DNA of 16,663 bases from Methanosarcinales archaeon (GCA_030605805.1 JAUWHQ010000101.1:1-16663), one strand, 5' to 3'. Shown: positions 1-7,243, counted from the stretch's first letter. The notes: generated by a model not told the origin, from the sequence alone. Made by a program: numbers and translations.

Positions 1-912
1 ATTCCCGATATCAATCCCTATCTCAAGCGTCATGGTAGCCACGCAGACTCCGTACTGCGCGTCCTTCATGAAACTCTCGGCTTCTCCACGAATCGATCTG
101 CTTAAACTGCCGTGATGGACAACAACGCGGTTAGAACCCCAGAGATCGATGCATTCCCTGGAAAACTCCTCCACTGCGGCTCTCTTATTGCAAAATATCA
201 ACAATTTCCGGATATTCTCTCTTCTTACGCAGTCATATAGTTCTTCAGCCGATCCAACAAGCGTGTAATCGATTTCTCGCTTATCAGAGTCGGTGATGAC
301 CTCAAAATCTTCGAGATATCTGCTTCCCACCTCCTCTGGAGATGCTATGGTGGCAGAGAGGGCATAGATATTGAAATCCGTGGTTGAAATGTGTTTTAGC
401 CTTTTTAAAAGCAGTCTGAGTTGATCTCCTCGATATGTGTTGTCGATGAGATGTATCTCATCGAGTATCACCGCTTTCATCTCCTTAAACGCGCCGGGAT
501 GTCTGCATATCATCGAATCGAACGATTCCGGTGTGGTGATCAGGACATCCGGAGACTTATCCGGGTTAAACCGTGGCGTATCACCCGTCTTCAGCGACAC
601 CGAGACCCCAAGTTCATCCAGCTGCCCCCTGAGGCGGTCGTGCATATCGTTGACCAGTGCCTTCGTCGGAGAGATGTAGAGGATCGCAATGCCACCTGCG
701 CCGTCCCTATCGCCCCACCCTTCCTTCAAATACCGCTCGATCAGTGGCGCAATCACGGCTTCGGTCTTTCCGCTGGCGGTGGCTGAGACGATGATCGCGT
801 CCTTCCCGGTAAGGACCACAGGAATGGTTCGCGATTGAACCGGGAGGAGCCTGCCGTATCTGCTAAAAAAAGTCATCCACGTACGCCTGAGTCTTCGTCT
901 GTCAGAATCCAT
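1..912 (-). CDS. Lhr/BrxHI-like DEAD/DEAH superfamily 2 helicase, partial (C-terminus beyond the left edge)
   Basis: The frame is open from the ATG at 912 to base 1, giving 304 residues with no stop. Helicase motifs appear in order: a Q-like LLPVQ (22-26), Walker A ATASGKT (44-50), Ia SPTKALVND (81-89), Ib TTPES (126-130), DEIH box (151-154), SAT (186-188), LIFCNKR (238-244) and motif V with TLEIGIDIG (295-303). Motif VI and any C-terminal domain lie outside the window. The DEIH box and spacing fit the Lhr-like helicases, including BrxHI of BREX-type loci. Its role would be ATP-driven translocation on, or unwinding of, nucleic acid. No Shine-Dalgarno precedes the ATG, so the transcript is probably leaderless. 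It shares a 40-bp upstream element with the operon starting at 5362, so I infer that it works with the two ATPases encoded there. The helicase class is certain; the BREX-like role is inferred. Confidence 0.9.
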   Translation of the reverse strand, partial: MDSDRRRLRRTWMTFFSRYGRLLPVQSRTIPVVLTGKDAIIVSATASGKTEAVIAPLIERYLKEGWGDRDGAGGIAILYISPTKALVNDMHDRLRGQLDELGVSVSLKTGDTPRFNPDKSPDVLITTPESFDSMICRHPGAFKEMKAVILDEIHLIDNTYRGDQLRLLLKRLKHISTTDFNIYALSATIASPEEVGSRYLEDFEVITDSDKREIDYTLVGSAEELYDCVRRENIRKLLIFCNKRAAVEEFSRECIDLWGSNRVVVHHGSLSRSIRGEAESFMKDAQYGVCVATMTLEIGIDIGN

Positions 913-915
913 CTC

Positions 916-955
916 TGTGCAATACGCTTGTGTCATCCATAAGCATTATGCGCGT
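916..955 (-). promoter_or_regulatory. Copy 1 of a duplicated 40-bp promoter/operator element, upstream of the helicase
   Basis: This 40-bp block begins 3 nt before the helicase ATG. It matches 5366-5405 at 34 of 40 positions, and all six differences are transitions. It contains a perfect inverted repeat, CATAA-3 nt-TTATG (938-950), lying at -38 to -26 from the start codon. That is where the TATA box of a leaderless archaeal transcript belongs. It is probably a promoter with an overlapping regulator site. Confidence 0.65.
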
Positions 956-1111
956 CTTTAGCCCCATACGTACGCAACCGAACAATCGCGTCACCTCACT
1001 CGACGCTCTCATGATCCTGCGTGGCTGGCTCGTGTACCGCGATAGATTTATCATAATCTCGACCTCATAGAGTGCAGCATCAATTACAGCCAGCGAATAT
1101 GAGGTAAAAAT

Positions 1112-1303
1112 ATGAGAATGCTTCAAGAGCAGTATGTTGTGGATGGGAAAGGGCAAAAAACAGCAGTGATCCTCTCGATTGGGGAGTATGAGGAACTTTT
1201 AGAAGATCTCCATGACCTATCAATCATCGCCGAACGCCGGGATGAGCCCACGATAACATTTGAAGATCTTAAGAAAGGGTTGAAAGAAGATGGGCTCTTA
1301 TGA
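1112..1303 (+). CDS. Antitoxin of a type II toxin-antitoxin pair (RelB or Phd/YefM-like)
   Basis: This 63-residue acidic protein has the antitoxin-style core AVILSIGEYEELLEDLHDL (about residues 18-36) followed by a charged C-terminal tail that would wrap the toxin. It starts at the ATG at 1112, preceded by a good GAGGT ribosome site; ATG 1118 is a weaker alternative. Its 3' end overlaps the toxin gene by 14 nt, the usual arrangement for balanced translation. An A/T-rich ATTTATCAT near 1045-1055 could be the promoter, and antitoxins of this type normally repress their own operon. The exact family (RelB or Phd/YefM) cannot be settled by eye. The pair lies on the opposite strand from the flanking ATPase and helicase genes. 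Confidence 0.82.
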   Translation: MRMLQEQYVVDGKGQKTAVILSIGEYEELLEDLHDLSIIAERRDEPTITFEDLKKGLKEDGLL

Positions 1304-1553
1304 AATCCAATGGAAGAGTTCAGCAACACGAGACCTGCACAACATTGACTCGCAACAAATTCCAAGAATTATAAAGGCTGTTGAATCGCTTGCGAATAAC
1401 CCATTTCCTCCGCAGCACCGCAAAATTCGAGGGTCAGTTCGGGATTACAGGATTCGGATTGGTGATTACAGAGTTGTCTACCAAGTGCATACCAAATCCA
1501 GAGCGGTCATCATCTATCACGTCAGACATCGCAGATATGCGTATCGCAGGTGA
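1290..1553 (+). CDS. RelE/ParE-superfamily toxin (probable mRNA interferase)
   Basis: This 87-residue basic protein is close to the usual RelE length. Its start at the ATG at 1290 lies inside the end of the antitoxin gene. Visible family features are the N-terminal YEIQWKSSATRDL strand-helix, the core RIRIGDYRVVYQV (about 54-66) typical of RelE/ParE toxins, and a C-terminal HVRHRRYAYR (77-86) that carries the basic and aromatic residues used for RNA cleavage in RelE enzymes. Known RelE toxins cut mRNA on the ribosome, while ParE relatives target gyrase. The HRR-Y-YR ending favours the RNase branch. The frame is intact and looks functional. Confidence 0.88.
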   Translation: MGSYEIQWKSSATRDLHNIDSQQIPRIIKAVESLANNPFPPQHRKIRGSVRDYRIRIGDYRVVYQVHTKSRAVIIYHVRHRRYAYRR

Positions 1554-1584
1554 TCAGAATGGTTGAAATTCTCGTTCTGCGAAC

Positions 1585-1846
1585 GTGGCTGCACCAGTCT
1601 TGACCGCTTACCGTTGCACCGAGCGTAAGCTTGCGAGAGTCATCAGCCAATGGAGGGGCAACACGCCACCGAAGGGTGGTCTCAACCACGACGGTGTCCT
1701 CACCCCCGCCGACGCCGCAATCGCGCGCCAGATCGCGGCAAGCGGCGGCTGGGACCCAGCTGCAGACGTCAATCGCGACAGCCGCATCACCTCGCCTGGG
1801 CGCTCTCATAATCCTGCAGGCGGCAACTGACGCGATAGAGTTGTAA
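1585..1846 (+). pseudogene. Frameshifted C-terminal dockerin-domain remnant
   Basis: The frame starting at 1585 contains LNHDGVLTPADAAIARQIAA and, after a short gap, DVNRDSRIT. This is the two-EF-hand dockerin pattern found at the C-terminus of many large surface proteins in methanogens and ANME archaea. At 1795-1796 one extra C shifts the frame. The expected ending LGALIILQAATDAIEL then continues in the next frame to the TAA at 1844-1846. Calcium-loop positions are also degraded: the first Asp of loop 1 is Gly, and the conserved Gly of loop 2 is Ser. No N-terminal part of a parent protein is visible. ATG 1585 is only where the frame opens, not a supported start. Confidence 0.68.
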
Positions 1847-1928
1847 TCGCGACAGTTCACAATCCTCGCTTTCGGGGGTGCTTTTGAATGCGCTATGCGC
1901 CATCATCGGCGTTGCCATCAACCTTTCC

Positions 1929-3236
1929 CTAAACATCCAGCAATTCCCCGATCGGCTTATCAGGATGAAAACGAGTGAGATCAAGAGCTTCTACCAACCC
2001 CTTGATGAATCTCCGGGTGTTATCCTTTGGTACGTACTCAAAAACACGTGAGTCTGCCTGGAAATCATAAGCCAGATCGTACAACGAGATGATCTTCTCC
2101 GAGATGTTCTCAAAGTATTCTGTGCTGATTGGTTCGATCTCAGATTTCCGGGCGCTGTTCAGCGGTTCTATCTTGAATATTTCATCGTCCGGGGTGAATG
2201 CAAACAGGATTTTTAAGTTGCACGGGACTCTCCATGTAAACGGCAGCCTGAAACGTCCGCAATACTGCAAATCGCTGTAATAGCCCCACCAGCCTTTGTA
2301 GAGAGAATGCTTGTAAAATTTATTCATGCTGACTTCTTTTAATGACACTGAATCATCGCTGCCTGCCAGAACAAGCCCCTTCAAAAAATTCCAGCTTTTG
2401 TTATTCTGGTATGATGTGTGCCAGAACGAGTCGACGCTCTCGGCTTCATCGAACAGGATCAAAAAACCGTCAAGCCCGAGAATGTTCTTTGCAGCCCAGC
2501 CGATCCCACTCAATATGTAGCAATAAATATTCCCGCATGTGGAATAATTATACATCTGCGGCTTGTGTGTCGATTCTCCTTCGATCCACTCATATACGTA
2601 TTCATCGTCCTCCCCTGTCCGTATCTTTTCGATCACCGTCCCGATGTACTCATGTTCCTGCAACTCATGCCACTCCGGGCTTGCTGCAATCTCCCGCAGA
2701 AATTCCCTGAAACCGCCGTTATGCGTTCTGAATTTGAACGAACGGACTATAGCCTCATATATAGCCTTTGGTTTGTGCAGGGGCAGTTCACCCGGGTCGA
2801 GCGCAACCAGTGCAACCGCCCAGTTTCTTTTGAGTGCAGATGAGTAGACATAATCCAGAAGATGCGTCTTTCCAACCCCGTACTCTCCGGAAACTATCAG
2901 AGGTCCGCTGCCCGGCACGTTCAACCACTCGTTTATCTGTGTTATCGCGTAATCTCGCCCGAACGTGAACTCATCCACCTGTCCATGAGAAACGATACCT
3001 AACCGGAGTGCTTCTATGATCTCTCTTGCCCTGAACCGTTCTTCTGGCAATATCGGTTCCACTGATCCGGTGATCCGTGCGTTCGGCGCCGGCCTGGATC
3101 CTGACAGAAATTCAAGCTCATCCTGTCTGATCCACCGCAAAATACCATCCCTGAACCGAACAGATATCTCAAATCCACCAAATCGGGTCTGCTGCACCTC
3201 TCCGATCCCATACACAGCGTGCTTCACAGACTGCAT
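1929..3236 (-). CDS. BrxD-like P-loop ATPase (DUF2791 family) with an N-terminal Tudor/SH3-like domain
   Basis: This 435-residue protein is the third gene of the minus-strand operon. It starts at the ATG at 3236, 3 nt after the previous stop, with a strong GAGGGGTGA ribosome site overlapping that stop. Residues 4-42 (VKHAVYGIGEVQQ...VRFRDG...WIRQDEL) match the small beta-barrel pattern of UvrD-type Tudor/SH3-like tails. A conserved REIIEALRLG (71-80) leads to Walker A GEYGVGKT (117-124), LDPGELPLHKPK (146-157), EWIEGE (216-221) and Walker B FLILFDEAES (258-267). These are features of the DUF2791 ATP-binding proteins called BrxD in BREX loci. The likely role is an ATP-driven DNA- or helicase-associated motor or switch, paired with the paralogue encoded just upstream. 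The family call is strong; its defence role is inferred. Confidence 0.83.
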   Translation of the reverse strand: MQSVKHAVYGIGEVQQTRFGGFEISVRFRDGILRWIRQDELEFLSGSRPAPNARITGSVEPILPEERFRAREIIEALRLGIVSHGQVDEFTFGRDYAITQINEWLNVPGSGPLIVSGEYGVGKTHLLDYVYSSALKRNWAVALVALDPGELPLHKPKAIYEAIVRSFKFRTHNGGFREFLREIAASPEWHELQEHEYIGTVIEKIRTGEDDEYVYEWIEGESTHKPQMYNYSTCGNIYCYILSGIGWAAKNILGLDGFLILFDEAESVDSFWHTSYQNNKSWNFLKGLVLAGSDDSVSLKEVSMNKFYKHSLYKGWWGYYSDLQYCGRFRLPFTWRVPCNLKILFAFTPDDEIFKIEPLNSARKSEIEPISTEYFENISEKIISLYDLAYDFQADSRVFEYVPKDNTRRFIKGLVEALDLTRFHPDKPIGELLDV

Positions 3237-3239
3237 CGC

Positions 3240-4484
3240 TCACCCCTCATTCCCGGTTTTACGCAATCTATGTAGCGCCTCGATGATATTTTTGACAAAT
3301 TCTCTCTTATATCCAATTTCCAGCTTCCGGTCATACGCGGCTTTCGCAATATCAGCTATCGTCTCATCAAGTGCGCTTGTTTCAAACTTTACGCTGTATG
3401 CAACCTCGTAAATCGCAGATAGCTTTCTTCCGATATCCGCTAACAATTTTAGCGGATCTTCTGACGTTTCTTCAAGATATATCTTGACTCCGGTCGGGTT
3501 TGTGGTTGCATCGAATACTGATGAGAGCCTCTGCCGCAGAGCCTCGTACACCTGCGTCCTGCCTTCGAGGAAGTTCTCATCGGGGACCGCATAGAACCAC
3601 ATCGCATTTCGAAAGTTGGTATGTCCGCATTCATCTATAAATTCCCTCATATTGCTCAAAAGGGCTGCTTTTTGCTTTGTGGTCATGCTCGGGGTCTGTT
3701 CAGCCTCGTCCATGAGAACGACGATCCCTGCATAGCCTATGTCTCGCACCCACTGGACAAGAGAGCGGATCATCTTAAACGCAGTGCTCTTATCTACCCT
3801 TTCAAATATCCTGAGATCCCTGAGCAGGTTCCTGGGAGGGTTCTCTCCCTCCAGCCACTGGATGATTAACGTAAAATCATCGTCGCGTCGTTCAGCCAGA
3901 CTCAGAAAAGCCTCTTTTACTGCGTTTTTAAAGCTCGTACTTTCGTAAGGACCAAGCGCGGATGCATAAGTGTTAAGTTCCTGGCGTGCGAGGTCGTCAG
4001 GAAGTTTTCCTGCCATCTCCTGATACTTCCGGTTATACCACGCCTTGATAACCGCCTCGATTCCCCGGTCGTATCCTGACAGCAGTTCTTCCGGGGTCTG
4101 TGGATATATGAGATTTGAAACGATGGTCCTGTACACCTGCTCCAATTTGTAAAATGGAGTCTGTTCAGGGCTCAAAACGATGTATGACGCTATATAGTCG
4201 TAGTTCCATGCAATTTCCCTGATGCAATATAGAAAATGGGTTTTTCCGCCACCATATACTCCAATCACCATTTTAAATGCTGAACCGCCGTCTTTTATGA
4301 AACTTCCAAGGTAATCCTCATCGATTGTTCCGAGATAGCTGTCCAAGCCTGCTGTGAAGTATTGGAATCCATATTCCGGAGGATTCCCCTGCCCTCCGAC
4401 GATCTCTATGATTTTTCTTGCTGAGATGAGGTCTATCCCCTCTTCTCCCTCTTCATAGAGCCCGTACTCCAACTCCATGATCAC
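3240..4484 (-). CDS. Second BrxD-like P-loop ATPase (DUF2791-related), paralogous to its neighbour
   Basis: The protein has 414 residues. The GTG at 4484 overlaps the preceding stop by 4 nt (GTGA), which suggests translational coupling; ATG 4478, two codons in, is the alternative start. Order of motifs: ARKIIEIVG (22-30), FTAGLDSYL (43-51), Walker A GVYGGGKT (75-82), LSPEQTPFYKLEQVY (104-118), QWLEGE (209-214) and Walker B IVVLMDEAEQ (254-263). These line up one for one with motifs in the downstream ATPase (REIIEAL, GEYGVGKT, LDPGELPLHKP, EWIEGE, LILFDEAES). The two are therefore ancient paralogues and may assemble into one complex. It lacks the Tudor-like N-terminal domain. BREX-type annotation pipelines would probably label it BrxD or ATP-binding; the substrate is unknown. 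Confidence 0.83.
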   Translation of the reverse strand: MIMELEYGLYEEGEEGIDLISARKIIEIVGGQGNPPEYGFQYFTAGLDSYLGTIDEDYLGSFIKDGGSAFKMVIGVYGGGKTHFLYCIREIAWNYDYIASYIVLSPEQTPFYKLEQVYRTIVSNLIYPQTPEELLSGYDRGIEAVIKAWYNRKYQEMAGKLPDDLARQELNTYASALGPYESTSFKNAVKEAFLSLAERRDDDFTLIIQWLEGENPPRNLLRDLRIFERVDKSTAFKMIRSLVQWVRDIGYAGIVVLMDEAEQTPSMTTKQKAALLSNMREFIDECGHTNFRNAMWFYAVPDENFLEGRTQVYEALRQRLSSVFDATTNPTGVKIYLEETSEDPLKLLADIGRKLSAIYEVAYSVKFETSALDETIADIAKAAYDRKLEIGYKREFVKNIIEALHRLRKTGNEG

Positions 4485-5362
4485 ACTTCCCGAAACCTGA
4501 TGTGTGATATATACGTGCCGTCTCCTCGCTCACTGGAGGGCACCCAGAGAAACCCTGCCCTCCGTCTCGTATAGGCTCTTGTAGCAGTAACAAGGCTCAG
4601 TTCATGGTCATCTACCATCCGCTCCTTCAATCGATACAGATCATAACTGAAGAAGACGCGTCCGTACTCTCTGTAACTGCTCTTGACCGGGTTCGTTCTG
4701 AACTTCTTATTCTGGATCAAGAGTGCATACTCCAGAAGAATATCCGAAACCGGCAGTGAATCTCCGATTTCTTTCTTGCTGCGATGAGCTGCTATTTTAT
4801 AGGCATCGTACAGGTTTGAGAGGAATGCTTCGTCATCGAGATCACGCCCGGTGATCTTCCTGTGGCTTGCTTCCAGTTTCTTCGCGGCTACTTCGGGAAT
4901 CAGTTTACAGGCGTCCAACCGCTCTTGCTCCGGACCATACCAGATTACAACGCTATCATTCTCCAATTTCACCTCCAGTGTGTAGAACATCACCTTCAGT
5001 AACGGGTAGTGTCCACTCAATTCAAAATCTACCTGTTTCAGCGCGTCTTCGAGCCTCCTGCCAAAGCTCTTCTGTGCCTGCTCCTCCCACTCCGGCATCG
5101 TTGATTTCACTGGCTGTATGCGCTGTTCTACATCTTCTTCGACAAAATCCGCCAGTCTGGTCTGCTTCAATATCTTTTCAATCCTCGCAATCTCCTGTTT
5201 TATCTTATAGATATTACTTGACGGTTCGTTTTCCGTATACCTCTCGATGGCACGGATGGCTTTGCGTATGTTCCTAAGATTCGCTTCTTCTCGGGACAAG
5301 GTTCGCAGAAAGTCGAAAGCAGGTTCCATAGCCGATGTTTCGCCAAGCTCGTTTGCATCCAT
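4481..5362 (-). CDS. Protein of unknown family, first gene of the BrxD-like operon
   Basis: This 293-residue soluble protein is of no family I recognise. Residues 20-90 are rich in charged heptad-like segments (for example IYKIKQEIARIEKILKQ), suggesting a coiled coil. Residues 90-150 look mixed alpha/beta. The segment from about 165 to 293 is helical and basic, ending in a strand-like VTATRAYTRRRAGFLWV, and could hold a winged helix. It has no signal peptide, membrane segment or nucleotide-binding motif. It heads the operon and overlaps the first ATPase gene by 4 nt, so it is probably a stoichiometric partner, perhaps a scaffold or DNA-recognition subunit. That role is inference only. No Shine-Dalgarno precedes the ATG at 5362; the 40-bp element begins 3 nt upstream, in line with a leaderless transcript. 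Confidence 0.78.
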   Translation of the reverse strand: MDANELGETSAMEPAFDFLRTLSREEANLRNIRKAIRAIERYTENEPSSNIYKIKQEIARIEKILKQTRLADFVEEDVEQRIQPVKSTMPEWEEQAQKSFGRRLEDALKQVDFELSGHYPLLKVMFYTLEVKLENDSVVIWYGPEQERLDACKLIPEVAAKKLEASHRKITGRDLDDEAFLSNLYDAYKIAAHRSKKEIGDSLPVSDILLEYALLIQNKKFRTNPVKSSYREYGRVFFSYDLYRLKERMVDDHELSLVTATRAYTRRRAGFLWVPSSERGDGTYISHIRFREV

Positions 5363-5365
5363 GGT

Positions 5366-5405
5366 TGTGCAATATGCTTGTGCTATTCATAAACATTATG
5401 CACGT
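5366..5405 (-). promoter_or_regulatory. Copy 2 of the 40-bp promoter/operator element, upstream of the ATPase operon
   Basis: It is 34/40 identical to 916-955 and begins the same 3 nt before a start codon. The palindrome CATAA-3 nt-TTATG (5388-5400) is fully conserved in its arms and sits at -38 to -26. The six mismatches do not fall in third-codon positions of any shared reading frame, so the selection seems to be on DNA, not on a leader peptide. It is the likely promoter and control site of the three-gene operon. Confidence 0.65.
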
Positions 5406-5642
5406 GTCAGCAATTCCCAGTTCAGCCCCCATCCAGTACACCCGGGTTCTGCTTATGGAACTCACAAAAAACTGATACGGTTTGGTATAGCGTTGCTGTT
5501 GCTTACCTGAAAATCGTGGTTTTTATCGCCTGGTTCCTGCCAGAACTGTGAACAATCGCTCGATAGTGGTTTTGGGGGTACGGGGAGATTTCAGGATTGC
5601 GGGAAAATGAGGGGGATGGGGCGATAATGTGGGCAGGTGGTC
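5406..5642. other. Gene-free stretch with a G-rich tract
   Basis: No convincing coding frame, RNA gene or insertion-sequence end is visible here. The + strand of 5574-5633 carries runs GGGGG, GGGG, GGG, GGGGG, GGGG and GGG with short to medium loops, unlike the surrounding DNA. It could fold as a G-quadruplex, or simply be the degraded front of the nucleotidyltransferase remnant that follows. Confidence 0.4.
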
Positions 5643-5840
5643 GATTATTGGATTAAAATATAATCCTCAAAGTTGAGATTTAAGGATAAAAGCCCGCTTA
5701 AAAGACCTTTCGAGCTCTACATGGAATGGACGATGGACTATCCCGCAGATTTTCTATGCTACACGCCGGAAGAATTTGAAGAGAAGCGAAATGAGATAAG
5801 TATTGTTCATCATGCGATAAACGAGGGGATTGCGATTTGA
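5643..5840 (+). pseudogene. C-terminal remnant of a nucleotidyltransferase
   Basis: The frame ending with TGA at 5838-5840 reads KDKSPLKRPFELYMEW, then DYPADFLCYTPEEFEEKR and a tail ending NEGIAI. This matches the C-terminal end of small nucleotidyltransferase-fold proteins, where a DYP-D-LCYTPEEFE motif is followed by a helix and EGI. Just upstream in the same frame, DYWIKI-stop-SSK has the spacing of the family's SDYDLIVVSSK metal-binding strand. There the second Asp has become Trp and a TAA lies at 5661-5663. No intact GSRARG nucleotide-binding motif is present. It is best read as a decaying gene and too short to be active. ATG 5721 could give only 39 residues. Confidence 0.68.
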
Positions 5841-5890
5841 TATGTTGGTAAGCCTTTGTATCTTCAAAAAGTGTTTTATATGCAGAAAAT

Positions 5891-7243
5891 CTAACATGCT
5901 GCAAGTGTGGGCGCCCGCGTCCGCAGCCTCGCCACAACCGCATCCACCTGCTCCACAGCCGTCCCGATGTAGCTATACGGATCCAGCGCAGCCTCGATCG
6001 CATCCGCGCCGAGATGCGCAGTGACGTCCTCTCGCTTAAGCAGTGCGTCCTTAAGACTCTTACCACTCTCCTGAGCCGCAATTGAGCACTCCCTGATGAT
6101 GCTGTGCGCTTCCTGCCTTCCAACATGCTCTGCAAGCACGATCATCACGGATTCTGCCATATTGAGACCTTTCATCATATCCAGGTTCCGCCGGATATTC
6201 TCAGGATAGAATTGTAAACCGCTGATAACCTGTGTTGTCAGGTTGATCAGGTGATCTGTGAGCACACACGCTTCCGGAAAGACGATTCGCTCGCAGGACG
6301 AGTTTGTGAGGTCACGCTCATCCCAGAGTGTGTTATTCAGAAGTTCAGGCTCAACCATCGCTCGAACAATCCTTGCAAGCCCGCATACCTGCTCTGACTT
6401 GATCGGATTGCGCTTGTGCGGCATCGTTGAGGATCCGACCTGCTTCTTCCCGAAGCCCTCAGCAATCTCAGCGATCTCGCTTCGCTGCAGGTTTCTCACG
6501 GCTGTGCAGATCTTGTCGAGCGTCGTTGCGGTGTTTGCCATCCACATCACGAACTCTGCGTGCCGGTCACGCTGAACGATCTGGTTTGCGACCTCGACTG
6601 ATCCGATGCCAAGGTATTCCATCGTCTTCTTCTGAATCACAATCCCGTTCTTGCCAAAGGAAGCCTGCGTCCCGACTGCCCCCCCGATCTTGCCCACAAC
6701 GATCCTTGGGGTCAGCTCGTCAAGCCGTGTTATGTGTCGGTCAATTTCGCACGCCCATATCGCAAACCGGAGCCCATACGTCGTTGGAATCCCGATCTGC
6801 CCGTGCGTGCGACCGGCGCAGACCGTCTCTTTGTGCGCATCAGCCTGCCTGACAAGTAGATCGAGCAAACCGCATAACTTCTCCCTTAGGATGCTAATTG
6901 CATCGCGCATCTGAAGCGCGGTCGCGGTATCAAGGATGTCGCTTGACGTCGCACCGAAATGCACCCATTTTCCCGCGTCGCCGCACTGCTCTGCGATTGC
7001 GAGCACGAGAGCCATCACATCATGGTGAATCTCGTCCTCGATCTCATTTACCCGGTCAAGAGAGACTGCATGGATCTTTTCTGCGATAACGCCTGCAACG
7101 CCTGCGGGAATCAATCCCACATCAGCTTCTGCCCGTGCGAGCGCGCTTTCCACGGAAAGCAGCTTTCCAAGGCGCGTCTCCTCGCTCCAGACCTGCTTCA
7201 TCTCCTCTGTCCCATACCGGTATTCAATTGGATGGACTGCCAT
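5891..7243 (-). CDS. purB: Adenylosuccinate lyase
   Basis: This enzyme removes fumarate from SAICAR and from adenylosuccinate, two steps of purine/AMP synthesis in the cytoplasm. From the chosen ATG at 7243 it has 450 residues, normal for the family. An in-frame TTG at 7252 adds three residues, but archaeal homologues typically begin MA-HPIEYRYG. Numbered from that TTG (subtract 3 for the ATG), visible signatures are EIHHDV (74-79), HFGATSSD (98-105), the catalytic-acid histidine in GRTHGQ (H150), and the fumarase/lyase signature GSSTMPHKRNP (273-283) with the catalytic serine loop. The frame is intact. A TTCATAAAC box at -31 to -23 (7266-7274) supports a leaderless start at 7243. It is divergent from glnA. 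Confidence 0.95.
   Translation of the reverse strand: MAVHPIEYRYGTEEMKQVWSEETRLGKLLSVESALARAEADVGLIPAGVAGVIAEKIHAVSLDRVNEIEDEIHHDVMALVLAIAEQCGDAGKWVHFGATSSDILDTATALQMRDAISILREKLCGLLDLLVRQADAHKETVCAGRTHGQIGIPTTYGLRFAIWACEIDRHITRLDELTPRIVVGKIGGAVGTQASFGKNGIVIQKKTMEYLGIGSVEVANQIVQRDRHAEFVMWMANTATTLDKICTAVRNLQRSEIAEIAEGFGKKQVGSSTMPHKRNPIKSEQVCGLARIVRAMVEPELLNNTLWDERDLTNSSCERIVFPEACVLTDHLINLTTQVISGLQFYPENIRRNLDMMKGLNMAESVMIVLAEHVGRQEAHSIIRECSIAAQESGKSLKDALLKREDVTAHLGADAIEAALDPYSYIGTAVEQVDAVVARLRTRAPTLAAC

Noticed and set aside
1522..1860. Minus-strand open frame of 112 codons across the dockerin remnant.
   Set aside because: The plus strand carries recognisable EF-hand motifs; the minus frame is low in complexity and without signals.
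2342..2843. Plus-strand open frames of more than 120 codons opposite the second ATPase gene.
   Set aside because: They lie fully antisense to a gene with clear motifs, have no ribosome sites and have no recognisable domains.
5274..5465. A minus-strand frame over the 40-bp element encodes peptides alike at both copies (TS-LH), hinting at a leader peptide.
   Set aside because: Several differences change residues rather than third positions, so the similarity follows from the DNA repeat, not from selection on a peptide.
6427..6852. Long plus-strand open frame opposite purB.
   Set aside because: Ser/Arg-rich shadow of a GC-rich gene; purB is certain on the other strand.
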